Program-made: the position numbers and the translations under genes | Shown: one piece after another, positions 10,830-21,751 of the stretch | Layout: every line of letters begins with the position of its first letter | Position numbering within the stretch: the stretch's first letter is position 1 | Assembly (NCBI GenBank): GCA_024811115.1 | Contig: JAKOGH010000023.1 | Coordinates: 1-35,637 of the forward strand | Direction: 5' to 3' | Source: Terana coerulea | Taxonomy: Eukaryota; Basidiomycota; Agaricomycetes; Polyporales; Phanerochaetaceae | DNA length: 35,637 nt | Notes under the pieces: model-generated | What the model saw: only the letters and a program-made list of their open reading frames with translations | Databases searched by the model: none | What the model was told of the DNA's origin: nothing

Positions 10830-11140
10830 GCACTCAGCCAGCACCTTACCGGCACGTTACTCGCTCAGACCAAACGCGCCGCAGTGCAAATGCGACAGAT
10901 GCAAACGCCTAGAATACGCGATGTCTCCAAAAACTTGGTTCCCAACCGTCTCGTGCTCGCTCACTCTGACTCCTGCGCTCGCATCTGCATCGAGTCAATG
11001 CCTTAATAGCACTTCATTCGCTTTAATCCGATGCGCCGCAGTGCAAGTGCACCAGATGTGAAAGCCTTGAACGCACAATGTCTCCGAAAACCCGGCAACC
11101 GTTGCCTGAGCTCACGTCCGCTGCAAGAGCTCATTCTCTC
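10830..11140. repeat. 2 x 157-bp degenerate direct repeat, R-1 copy
   Basis: GCGCCGCAGTGCAARTGC...ATGTCTCCRAAAAC occurs at about 10876 and again at 11034 (ATG at 10921 and 11078, 157 bp apart). The best 59 bp is about 78% identical and weaker similarity extends upstream. On the plus strand both units would read APQCKCxRCxxLE then MSPKT, a Cys-rich pattern, but neither lies in a convincing gene. Confidence 0.6.
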
Positions 11141-11551
11141 GCAAGTACAAGGCCTACTCCGTGCTTCTAGCTACCATTATACACACTTCTGTCAGGCTAC
11201 AGTCCCCTCTGCCACGGAATCCAGACTCGTGGCATGAAGGCGGAGAACCAGATGTCCTCGTGCGGACAGAACGGTGATTAGTCATCGGAAACCTTGGCAA
11301 GCCGGACATTTGGGCGCGAGAGCATGCGCCGGTTGGCAGGTGCAGTTCTGATGTCCGATGCATTGCTGTCCTGCTGTTGCAGGGTTGGAGCGCCGGCATG
11401 TTCATGATGTCCGGAATTCCCACACAGCTTTGCTTTGCTGTCTTCGCATTTTTGCTTTCCACTTTTATTTAGAGCTAGTCAGCCCCCTCTGGCATACTTT
11501 TATGATTAGTTACATAGCAGAATAAAGTATTTGCTCGCTCATGGGTCTGGA
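11141..11551. other. R-1 stretch without supported gene
   Basis: No coding family, RNA gene or transposon ends recognised. GATGTCC occurs several times (about 11252, 11351 and 11407) without clear periodicity. The AT content rises from about 11390. Confidence 0.4.
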
Positions 11552-11634
11552 GAGAGTCTGGTCCTTAGGCAGTCCAACTGGTGGCTGCCAATGCTTGGCA
11601 ACCACTAATTTGATTGGCTGAGGGCCAGACTCTC
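11552..11634 (+). other. 83-bp fold-back hairpin (2 x 40 bp arms, 3-nt loop), R-1 copy
   Basis: Arms 11552-11591 and 11595-11634 are inverted copies of each other, 32 of 40 positions identical and without a gap, around the loop TGC. The inner 11 bp reads GTGGCTGCCAA / TTGGCAACCAC and the outer ends GAGAGTCTGG / CCAGACTCTC are perfect. As plus-strand RNA several mismatches become G-U pairs, leaving about four unpaired positions. It could be a fold-back MITE, a miRNA-like precursor, or decayed inverted repeat; the sequence alone does not decide. Confidence 0.7.
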
Positions 11635-12500
11635 ACGCCATGCTGAATTTGGAGTGAACCCTCAAAGATGGTGCCATCAGCAACCCTCGGAGATGCTGAG
11701 GCTGTGCGCTTACAAGGGTGACAGGCCCGAAATGAACCCTGCACTGATGTGATGGCTCAAGATCATTTTTGCGCATTTTTGCTCATTTTCTCACATATTC
11801 TCATGCCCATCCTCAGCTTTTCAGTTCACTTACTGCCTTACTGAGAGTTTCATAAAGTATCCAAGCACATTGCTGGATTTATTTAAGAAAGGAAAGCAAA
11901 AGAAACTGACCTGTAGTTTAGAGCTTTCCTAAAATAGTGATGGGAGAATGAGTGGATCATAGAGGACATAGCCATCAGGGTAGTGTCGCTACCATGATGC
12001 CGGTGTCCTCAGAGACCCGAGCACTCCATCAGAACAGTCTTCCGTCTTGGGGCTGGGCATGCAGGCTACGTGGCAAAGCAGTGTGTCAGCCACATGAGCA
12101 AATCAGTCCAGACCTTACTTGCCAGGCTGCACTCCAAGCACATTCTTCCTTCTTTCTACTCTCCCTCGCATTCCACCCTGTCCTGCAGACCCATACTGTG
12201 CTGCAGTCCTTTGCATCAGTCTGCTTTTTATTTTTACATGCTGTACCGAGCAGCACACTACTGAGGTGTGTTATGTTCTGCAAATGCTCTGACAGCTCCT
12301 CTGGTGATTTTATACCCATAACGCTCCAGAACTCGGAGAACACAGCCTATCCACTGACCCAAGGCCCTGCTGCAACGATTTCCAACATGTTCAAGACGCG
12401 CGCTGTCTGAGACAAGAACGCCAGAATGCACAAGCCAGTGCCGCCGAGAAGCACAACATAACACAAAAGAGAGGCAGGACACGCCGAGGGCATTAATGGT
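11635..12500. other. AT-richer island in R-1, unidentified
   Basis: This stretch is visibly more AT-rich and lower in CpG than the rest of R, with pyrimidine-rich runs such as CATTTTTGCGCATTTTTGCT (from about 11765). A 152-codon open frame at 11952-12410 has no family resemblance. The change of base composition suggests an inserted element, but I find no LTR ends, target duplication or coding domain. Unit 2 equivalent: 23486-24351. Confidence 0.4.
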
Positions 12501-12699
12501 GTGCATGTAAGCCCTGAAATGCACAATCATGATCCTGGTTTAGCTGACCGCTCTCGGACGCGCAGAGTATCTTTTTCGCAACAAAACGACGCTGTCAGCG
12601 ACGCAATCCCATTTCAACACTCAAGCAGTCCCAGATTCGGCGCGCACGTCCGCCCGGCACACGTGCAGAGGAAGGAGAAACGAGCACATTGAGTGCGGG

Positions 12700-13205
12700 A
12701 TTCGGTCACGGAGACGGCAGAGAGAGCTACGTGGTGTGTCGTACGCACGCCAGGTACGCCAAATTCCGCGCTCACGATGCTCTTCCGGCTGACACGGGTG
12801 AGCGCCTAGGAAAGCCATACTCGAGTCAAAACAAGGCCCCTCTTTCCGAGATTTTGACGATCCGCTGGCGAGATGAAGCCCCCGTTGCCTGCGTCCATGG
12901 ACGCAGGCTATCGCCAGCCAGAAGATACCGGGGCACCACGAAGGGGGTCGCAGGAGGAGAGAATGGCTTCCCGCGGTCGCACCACGCAGCGAGCGTGGCG
13001 AACGACGCAGCGGAGGATGTTGCTCGTGGTCCAGGCATGCCGTATTCCATGTTCAGCAGGCTCTGTTGGCTGACATTTGTGGGCGCCTAGAAAATCCGTT
13101 CTCGAGTCGAAATGAGTCCTGCCGCTCCGAGAACTTGTCGATCCGCTGAGAGACGAAGCTTTCGTCGCCTGCGTCCGCAAGACGCAGGCTTTCGCCACGC
13201 GTAAA
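12700..13205. repeat. 2 x ~280-bp degenerate tandem repeat with conserved hairpin, R-1 copy
   Basis: Blocks at about 12788-12910 and 13068-13192 align along their length: GCTGACA, GCGCCTAG, TCGAGTC, TCCGAGA, CGATCCGCTG, GAAGC and then a hairpin. The hairpin in unit one is a perfect 22-bp palindrome, GCCTGCGTCCATGGACGCAGGC (12887-12908). In unit two the same nine-base stem GCCTGCGTC/GACGCAGGC encloses a five-base loop (13167-13189). Most differences between R-1 and R-2 cluster here (12879-12972). Confidence 0.7.
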
Positions 13206-13549
13206 GAGACTCCTGGGCCCCTTTTCTGTTCCCCGAGACGACTACAAGACAGAGGATTGGTTTCCCGCGGCCGCCATGCTCGTGAAGACGGGACGACCGG
13301 CGATCAACAGTGCAGCATTGCCGGCGACCGGGTACCGGTCGCTGGCGTTGCGCACGCACGCCTTGTTCTGCCGGAGGCTTTGGTTCCGCACAGAGCGCGC
13401 CAGATGGCCCTGACACGACGGATCGGCGTCCGCCCACCAGGACCTTGTCGAGGGCGGTACAAGGATGTCGATGACGCGGACATACGCCTGGACGATACAC
13501 GGAGTCAGCAACGACGCACAGCTGAAGACGACGCTGGACATACCTGCAT

Positions 13550-14640
13550 CGAGTCGCGATTGGGCGATGACACCATGTATCGCCTTCCCGCAAGCAAGTC
13601 GACACTGCGGGACATGCCCGCTGTTTCGGGGAGCCAAGAACGGCGACAACACCATGTATCGACGTCCGCCGAGCAGAGGGTGCCGACGGGCATGACCTGC
13701 AAGCACAATGACGATTAGCGGCAGTCACGCATAGGCAACGGCGCACGCGGGCGTCGTTGGACGATGTCGGTATGTTTTGGCTTCCCACGAGCGGGGCTTG
13801 GCGAACGACCGACACAAGCGAGAGCCCACCGCTGCCCAAGGTCCAAGCGTCGGCCGCTGTCGGGCATGGCCTGCAGGCACGAAGACAGTCAGCAGCGGTC
13901 GCGCGAGGGCGGTGGCGGACGTACCACGCGCGCAGACATCGTTGGACGATGACTGTATGTTTCGGCTCCCCGCGAGCCGGGCCCAGCGAGCGACTGGCAC
14001 AAGGGATTTCCACCACCGAGCGAGAGCCCGCTGGCACCCGAGGCCGACGCGTCGACCGGCGTCGCCTGTCGTCCGAGAGCGCCGTTGGACGATATCACGA
14101 TATATCGAAATCCCGCGACCGGGGTGTTGGTGCTCGGCAGCGACGGGCATAATCTGCAGGGACGACGACGATCAGCAGCCGCCACGCAGAGTCGGACGAC
14201 GGCAGACGTACGGAGCGCGCGTTGGACGATACTTGTATAGTTCGGGCACGGGGATTTCCGTCCGGCGCGCGACGGCTCGTCGCCGCCTTTCGTCCGAGAG
14301 CGTCGTTGGACGATATCACGACGTATCGAGTTCCCGCGACCGGGGCTGCCGGTCTGGCCTGATTCGCTCTGACGCAACAGAACGCGGTCCGGCGAGCGAG
14401 GTGCGAGTTGGTCGACGACTGCCCGAGGTCTGGAAGAGGCGGTCAGGACGGGAAGACGGGCGATGACGCGGCCTGCACGTACGGCGAACACGATGGTCTT
14501 TGGACGCGGTTGGACGCTTTCGCGCTATTTGGAGTTTCTGCGACCGGGGTTGTTATTCTCGCCTCATTCGCTCTGACGCAACACAACGGCGTCCGGCGAG
14601 CGAGGCCTAGGGAAGGCACTCTGCTGCTCCGGTGAGTGCG
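13550..14640. repeat. degenerate GC-rich satellite-like array, R-1 copy
   Basis: Recurrent blocks: GTTGGACGAT at about 13757, 13942, 14085, 14222 and 14306, with a weaker GTTGGACGCT at about 14510, each followed by a TAT-containing spacer and a GGCTCCCCGCGAGCCGGG-like stretch; and GGGCAT-CTGCAGGCACGA-GAC blocks at about 13689, 13862 and 14146. Spacing is irregular (roughly 84-285 bp). Long open frames run through the array on both strands (for example 13087-14037 minus), as expected of GC-rich repeats, and no frame is favoured. I treat it as non-coding. Unit 2 equivalent: 25397-26487. Confidence 0.65.
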
Positions 14641-15128
14641 CATTCACCGCGGTTTGGGCCACTCTGACTTGCCCTGGGCCAGCGATACGTGCGACAAGAC
14701 GGCAGAGCGGAGCGTGTGGACGAGGGCGCAGAAAGGGCAAAGTGAGAGGCTGGACGGGCGGCTGAGTGGGTGCGCGATGGGGAAACTCAAAACGAGGCGT
14801 CCAATGGGGGCGCGAGGGGAGCGGACGTGGTGCGAGGATGCTGCCGGGTGCGGTGCTGGTCCTTGTGCTCGAGCACGGTTGTCAGCGCGTTTGGTCAGCA
14901 TGAGCCGTCTGAGAAGGGCGCGCGATCGCGATCCATTGCAGGGGCCTCGGTCCCGATAGACAGCCAGCGTAGGGACACGGACTTGGGTAGGGACGCGGTC
15001 CTGATAGGTGACTTGGGTAGGGACAGACGGTCGTAGTTAGTTTTCCAGATGCAGCCCGCAGAGCGCGAAGCTACGCCCGTCCGTGTCACCGCTGGCGCTC
15101 GAGAAGCACCGCAGTCGTCGGCACCGGC
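14641..15128. other. right end of R-1, joining the ARO2-2 promoter
   Basis: No gene supported. GACTTGGGTAGGGAC occurs twice, near 14980 and 15010. The R block ends at about 15128, where sequence matching the ARO2 5' flank (GAGCTCGCTCTG) begins. This R-derived sequence replaces the SAP30-side flank as the distal promoter of ARO2-2; R-2 does the same for ARO2-3. Confidence 0.5.
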
Positions 15129-15540
15129 GAGCTCGCTCTGCACGTCGTCGTCGGGGTTGTACCCACATTAATTGAACGGACTCGGTGTGGGCGTCTAATG
15201 CACGTGGGAGAGCGATCACTGTCTCGGGCGCTTTTGTTTACGCGTGCAATTAGCAGAAATATAAAGCCTCGAGTCAGACCCGATCCTCAATCGGTACCCC
15301 TACCACCGTACACTCACCGCTGAACCTGCCAGTGCAGTTTCTGTCGGTATTTAACTGAAGAAAGCAGGCAAGGCTGTCCTTGTAAGTCCCACCTTTCACC
15401 CCACCACGCTCTCTGACTTTCGTCCAGACCTGTGAACTCTCCAGGACACCAGTCAGTTTCTCAGGCACTGACCGTCGCTTGCGACAGAGCTGACATACCG
15501 TGTAGACGTATTGCAACGAGAGCAAAGCATATCGCACATA

Positions 15541-17024
15541 ATGTCGACGTTTGGCACCCTCTTTCGCGTGACGACCTACGGAGAGTCGCACTGCGCGTCC
15601 GTCGGCGCAATCATCGACGGCTGTCCGCCCGTACGTTTCCGCCCATGTTCAAAACATACAAATATTTAACGTCGCTCTAGGGATTGCCCCTCGAGGCCAA
15701 GGACGTCCAGACCCAGCTCAGCCGCAGACGTCCTGGTCAGAGCAACCTGACCACCCCTGTACGTCCTCCGCACAAGCGGCCCAGTCGCCTGTCTGACCCC
15801 GCGCATACAGCGTGATGAAAAGGACTTGGTTCAACTCCAGTCCGGTATCGAGCACGGTATCACCCTCGGCACGCCCATTGGCCTCCTCGTCAAAAATGAG
15901 GACCAGCGGCCTAGGGACTACTCCGAGGTAAACTCCCGTTATACCCGCCTTGAGGCGTAGCTGATGTCAGGGCCATTAGACAGATTTGTACCCCCGTCCG
16001 AGCCACGCGGACTGGACGTATCTCGAGAAATACGGCGTCAAGGCCAGCAGTGGTGGTGGACGTAGCAGCGCCCGTGAGACCATCGGACGCGTGGCTGCAG
16101 GGGCCATCGCCGAGAAGTACCTCAAGCTCGCGTTCGGCGTCGAGATCATTGCTTTTGTCTCGTCGGTCGGCAAGGTCAAGCTGCCGTCCTCCGTGTCGCC
16201 TCCGTCCCAGGTCCCCTCTGAGGACGACGACACCGTCGAGGACGCGTTGAGCCCGGAGTTTGTCAAATTGCTCAAGACCATCACTCGCGAGCAAGTCGAC
16301 GCACATGCGACGCGCTGCCCGCATCCCGAGACCGCGGAGCGCATGGTCCAGGTGCAGTACACGTCCTGTCCCGTCGGCCCCACGCTTTGTTGACCTCCAT
16401 TCCAGCGCATCATCCGCGCCAAGGAAGCGCAAGACTCCATTGGTGGAACCGTAACCTGCGTTATCCGCGGCGTCCCCTCCGGCCTCGGCGAACCAGTCTT
16501 TGACAAGATCGAGGCCAAGCTTGCCCACGCCATGCTGTCTATTCCCGCCACGAAAGCCTTTGAGATCGGTTCAGGGTTCCGGGGCACAGAAGTACCTGGA
16601 AGCAAGCATAACGATGCCTTCTACGCCAAGGAAGACGGGTCATTTGGAACCCGCACGAACTGGAGCGGTGGTATCCAGGGCGGCATCACCAACGGCGAGG
16701 ATATCTACTTCCGGTCAGTGCCATCTTACCTTGACCCGTTTCCGTATGCTGACCATCCATCTCAGCATTGGATTCAAGTCCCCGGCTACCATCTCGCAGG
16801 CTCAGGAGACCGCCCAATACGACGGCACTCCGGGTACGCTCGCGGCCAGGGGCAGGCACGACCCTTGCGTCGTACCCCGGGCCGTCCCTATCGTCGAGGC
16901 TATGGCCAGCCTAGTCATTCTCGACCAGCTTCTCATCCAGAATGCTCGCAAGACCGCTTCGTCCCTCCTGCCTCCGATCACGACCCTGCCACCCGCAATG
17001 GTGAAGCCTGTTTCGTCCGCTTGA
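15541..17024 (+). CDS. ARO2: chorismate synthase, copy 2
   Basis: Exons 15541-15630, 15681-15758, 15811-15927, 15980-16351, 16406-16713 and 16766-17024. I find no difference from copy 1 in exons or introns, so the product is the same 407-aa enzyme with His17, His104 and all family signatures. TATAAAG, the GAGTCA element and the 5' UTR intron (15382-15427) are kept. Upstream lies R-1 rather than the SAP30-like gene, so any distal elements differ from copy 1. Its 5' flank is of the ARO2-3 type, which makes this copy the recombinant product. Confidence 0.97.
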
Positions 17025-17811
17025 AAGGCTGAAAAAGCCCAATGTAACATGGCTTGAATATTCCAAAGATCTCTGTAATATAGCCTAGTTGCACAGCTGA
17101 AGCGAAGTGCCAATTCACGCGCAGCGGCCGCGTACGACGACCCTCGCCGACGCAACGTGCGCGGAGGACAGAGCGATTGGCGTTGAAGCCGCCGCGCGTA
17201 CGGTAGACCGCCATCAGCGGCCCGCTCTTTACTTGCACGCCGCCGCCGCCGCCGCCTCTGTTCGCGCTTTCGGCACCGGCTCACTCATTGCCCCGTACGT
17301 GCTCACGCCCACCACGCCGCCGATTAAATGAATATATTATGGTGTTCTAGATTTACACAAAAGATGCATGAAGCAGTCCCACCGGGTTCTGCAGTCCCGC
17401 GGCATGATAGACTGGCGGCGGTGTCGCCCGCAGACCTGTCCATGAATCAAGTCAATATCATCCAGGCGCGACAAGGGACAGGGCGCACTTTATAACGAGA
17501 AGAGAATACGGTCGCGACGTCGAGCGTCGCTGCCGCGACTGCGCGTTAGCGATGACAACGGCGGCCGCACGATGCGGTGCATGTTGTCACCCGTCCGCAG
17601 ACAGCGCAGGGCGCAAAGGCAAACGGCGGCCTCTGCGCACTGTGGTGCACGCCGCTGTCTGTCGCGGAGACCACCCCCACGCCCGCTGCAGTGCGGATGC
17701 GCGCACAGGACGGTGCCCCCGTACGACGGTGAGGCTCGCCAGGGCCTCAGCCACCAGGCAACAACTACCGACCAGGAGAGTGTGTCAGGCTCGCGCACGT
17801 CAAGGCGGATA
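17025..17811. other. ARO2-2 3' flank and start of R-2, with (GCC)n run
   Basis: Same content as 5174-5960: a diverged ARO2 3' UTR to about 17114, then R sequence with the (GCC)n run at about 17238-17256. Nothing else is supported. Confidence 0.6.
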
Positions 17812-20800
17812 AGTAGACACTGTCCATGATACGGCCGCGATGGTGTGCGCTCGTCTTCGACGAGCCGCCACCGCGACGGGCCAAAGCCGTTGGACATCAT
17901 GTGCAGGTCCCGGCCAAATGCGCCCTTTACGACGACGTGACCTTGGAGACAGGGAGACGTAGGAGGTGTCGCACGAGGCTATCAGAATAGACACTAGCAT
18001 GTACATTAGAAGCTGACTGAAGCAATACATTGGTTTTCAACTTACTTGGTTGGTGGCGTGCAAGTGTTTGAGGCAATGAGGTACTCGTACTTGAGCACGA
18101 TGTTGAAACCCCTATAGTAGACACTGTGTCCACCGGTCACTGCAGTGCAACAGTTCGAACAAGCGTGAAACGGATGTACTCACCTTTGTCGTGTAGTTTC
18201 TCGAGCGCCGTTGGACGTGCCGCTGAGAGCTCGACCGCCACGCCGGCAACCGCGTCTGAGGAACTCAAAAGCAGAGGCGATGAGGTCCTTGGGCGTGTAC
18301 GCATAGCCTATAGGCTGGCGTGAAGGAGCTATCTGTAAATAGATAGACGAGTGAGTACTACGGCATAGTAAGACACCAGTATCACGTACTAGGGTGCGTA
18401 TCGTACGCGTATAGTGTACTCACCGGCCGCCCGAGTCCTTGACTACTGCGTAAGGCGCCCCGAGTCTAGTTGAAGCCGCCGCCGCCCGTCTCGTTGCGAG
18501 TACTTGTATCGGGCTATGGTCGGTCAGCCGTTTGTTGTGTTTGGTTGTTTAGTATTCTGTTACTAAATCGGACTTCAATACTTGATTATTGTGTCTTCAC
18601 TGAACAAGCTGGTACTATTCAAACATACCAACGCCGCACGCGCGGCGGTTAGTGAAGTCCCGACTTATGCTCCTACTGGCGACTACATAATGTCATGTAC
18701 TATTTGATAGCAATTTTGATACATTTGCTTATGTACATTTCAATCTGGAGATCACTACCCATTAGCATGACATCGCGTACTATCGACACAAGGTCGACTT
18801 ACCGGATCCTAACCCTATCGTAAGGTTCTTAGATATGTCTGAGGGGAGCGTGTCACAGCGCGGCAAGTACCGACGCGTACTGATAGACATACTAGTACAC
18901 GTGGTACATTGCGAGGAGAGGTGGTTAGGGCGTTGCGCACAATTGACACAAGGTCGACTTACCAGATTCTAACCCTATCGTAAGGGTTATCAGATATGTC
19001 TGAGGGGAGTGTGTCGCAGTGCGGCGAATACTGCTGTGTACTAATAGAAATACTAGCACACGTGGTACATTGCGAGGAGGGGAGGTCAGGGCCATCAGCC
19101 CGACCTTGTCGACAACGAGACGTAACCGCGCTTACCGAGATCTACACTATGGTTCACGGAATTCCGTAAGCCAGAAGAACGGCGGACTGGGAGGGACATC
19201 ACTAGCTCTACCTGAATTTTGAGTAGAGGAGGAGAGGGCTGTAAGCGTCACTGATATTATGTACAAAACCGAACAGACTGACCGAGGTCTAACCCTAGCG
19301 TAAGGTATGGAGGTATGGTCGCGAAGAGCGTGCGGCCATGGCTACCGAAGGAATTGGATGAGCGTACGGGATAATACGCAAGGATAAGCTGACTCACAAA
19401 ATGGGGACCGTTCATGTCCCGAGTCATCGAACGACCACTCGATGTGGTCAATGAGCACGCATTCCCGCGGCGGCTCTACGGTAGACTTTAATCAGGGTTA
19501 CAAATTACGATATAGCAGCCAAGATATACACACCATGAGGCTAGACATGTAGGATTCGCGCCTCTTGCGCTTGCACCAATGGCCCTGGCGGCACGCGGCC
19601 ATAGTCACGACAGGCCATCCTGCGACTGTCATGAGGTTAAGGTTAGCATTCGCGCGAAGCGTAGTGAGATATCGTAAGGTACGCACTGGCATTGGTCTGT
19701 CTGGCGGCATAAGAAGGGCCTGCTGAGGGCGGACTTGCAGTTGCACGTATCTGGTCATGGTAGACGGGACGGCACCAGCGCAGTGGGCGAGGAGCGCATG
19801 AGAAATCTAGAATGTGCAATGCAAGGTTTATCAGCGACGTGCGACAAGCCCAGAGTATGAGACGGATGTGGACGGGACTGTACTGACCAGGTAGGATAAT
19901 TCCGACGGGGAGACGATCTTTCGGTCGGATAGGTGACCAGCGTTTGCGCCGCGACGTGACCCTTGGGTTCACGGATTCAGATTTCACACTCTCCGAATCA
20001 GCATGGAGCATGGGTTCTAGATGGATAATATTAATACAAGGCAGATTTTGATACAAAGGGCAGCATACCGGAAATATCGACGTGGGGTGCCCGGCCATGG
20101 CGGGCTGCTGCTGCAAGCGCACGGCCCAGGACGCGGGTGCACAGCTACGCTGTCAGCCGTGCGATGGATGGAGAAGCCGTGTGGCGACTGCAGCTTAGCG
20201 GCGAGTGAAGTCTGCATTACATTTATCTGGCGACTACTGATCCTCGTTAGTGCACAGAAAATGATGCATGCGAACGACGTGCTTACCACGTTAGGCGCAG
20301 CGAACTGCGCGGAGTATCGATTTATTGACGATGCTGGGATATGGGCAGTGGTATCGGGCCGTCTCACGGCCGTCTGGTCAATGAAGTCAATGCGAGTGGT
20401 AATCCCACGATGACCACAACGTATCGGACGCGCCGGGATAACGAATTTTGTACCAGCGAGGCGGAAGGTGTGCACGCGCACATTCGACGAGCCGGACGTA
20501 CGGCTGCGGCGCCGGCCGCATGATCGGCAGCGGCCAGCGTACGGCACGTCGAACCAATTGGGCAAGGAGGGCGGCCGTACGAAGTGGGTGTTACCTGGAT
20601 GTTGATTTTGTTAGTGGTCTAGAATCAAGGCACACTACAACGAGCAGCGCACTTACGGCATGCCGCGTTCGGAGTCCTATCGCGTGTGGACGGCAGCCAT
20701 AGACCCATGGCAACCGTCGCACGATCCCATGAGCAACTGGTCGTCGGCTACATGCAACGTGCGCGGCGAGTACAGATCTACAGGCACCAAACAAACCATT

Positions 20801-21751
20801 ATCTGAGGTTAATCCAGTCAGTCGACGGAAATGTAGATATACACGCGACCCATCACGTACCTGCGAGGCTGATTGCCTCACATGTCACCTGGCAAAGTCA
20901 TCGGCGACATGTCTGCGCGGGTGTTGGCATTGGAGGAGCAGCACCCCGGCCTGTTCAGAAATTAAATCTCAGTACCTACCATTGTGGAAGTCAAAAAGTG
21001 ACGTACGAGGGTGTGTGTACTTGCGCGCAAATGCCCCTAACCCAAGGGCGTGGCTGGTAAAGTCTCGGCTTGATGCACGCATCTTGAATGTATCCGTGCC
21101 ACGAGAGATGCGGTGACCTCCCATCTAATCAGGTCTGGTTAGTACCATCGTCTTTCGTTCCAGTTTCAATTAATTACTTACTTGCTACATCTGGGCTTGG
21201 CGTAGTCGCAACACGTTCGGCGGTGCGAAGAACTGACGATGCTGGGGTATGTCGCCATCTTACTGTCGACTCGCAGACGCCGTGGGCTGCGAGTGCGGTC
21301 AGGTCAGATTAGTAACGCGCCTTTGAGCTCAATTCTCGCGGGAGCTCACCAAACGTGGCCCGGAGTATCTTCCACATGCCGTCGATGCCGTGTCCGATAT
21401 TCTGAGGCGTGGATACGACTGGTTCAGTGTGCTCTCGGCCGAGCATCTCGTCGGCGAATCGCAACCGGTTCAAACTGTTGACAAACAGCATGTTAGTTGC
21501 ACGTCACACTCAATCGATTATAGACCCGTTGACACACCCTTTCGTGGTTGCTATCGCGTCGGTCAAACGGTCAAGATGCACTATAGAAAGGAAGTCATGA
21601 GTCCGCTTAAACGAGCGATAATACAACAAACAATGTACTTACCGTTGTTATGACCTCGTTGGATTCTTCCACCGAGTTATAGCCAGCTGCAATTGGCGTT
21701 AGAAAGACGGCTGTGAAGGTAACGAGATGGTGTGCTCACCGGACTGCGAGC
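17811..21751 (-). pseudogene. decayed intron-dense gene (family unrecognised), R-2 copy
   Basis: R-2 equivalent of the pseudogene at 5960-9900, at a constant offset of 11,851 bp; I found no difference between the two, so every lesion is shared (for example the TAG at 19543-19541). The lesions therefore predate the duplication of R. Donor-like sites and peptides are as described for R-1. No start codon or intact frame can be assigned. Confidence 0.5.
18785..19321. repeat. degenerate ~160-bp direct repeat, R-2 copy
   Basis: Same array as 6934-7470, with clear units starting at 18785 and 18945 and two weaker ones. No difference from R-1 was seen. Confidence 0.65.

Larger units (their letters stand above)
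3273..15128 (+). repeat. tandem repeat unit 1 (ARO2-1 + R-1), ~11.85 kb
   Basis: Sequence from about 3273 (GAGCTCGCTCTG) recurs at 15129 and again at 26975. The offset is 11,851 bp through most of the unit and falls stepwise to 11,846 bp through small indels. The unit holds a complete ARO2 gene (3690-5173) and then the 9.86-kb R block (about 5264-15128). Differences from unit 2 that I could find by eye: the first ~100 bp (5' flank), a one-base insertion near 10893, one-base losses near 11550, 12943-12947, 13678-13680 and 14816-14819, a two-base loss at 12970-12972, and three substitutions at 12879-12883. I see no flanking inverted repeats and no transposase, so this is segmental duplication rather than a mobile element. 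Confidence 0.95.

Noticed and set aside
11952..12410. 152-codon plus-strand open frame
   Set aside because: No family resemblance, no splice signals and low-complexity hydrophobic runs; it lies in the AT-richer island.
13087..14037. 316-codon minus-strand open frame
   Set aside because: It runs through the GC-rich repeat array, frames on the other strand are equally open, and the R-2 copy breaks it by an indel.
12700..14640. CRISPR-like array
   Set aside because: The repeats are degenerate and irregularly spaced, in a eukaryotic genome; no cas-like gene is near.
5264..15128. R block as a transposon or Helitron that captured ARO2
   Set aside because: No terminal inverted repeats, target duplication, transposase or Rep/helicase segment was found; the junctions fit unequal crossing-over better.
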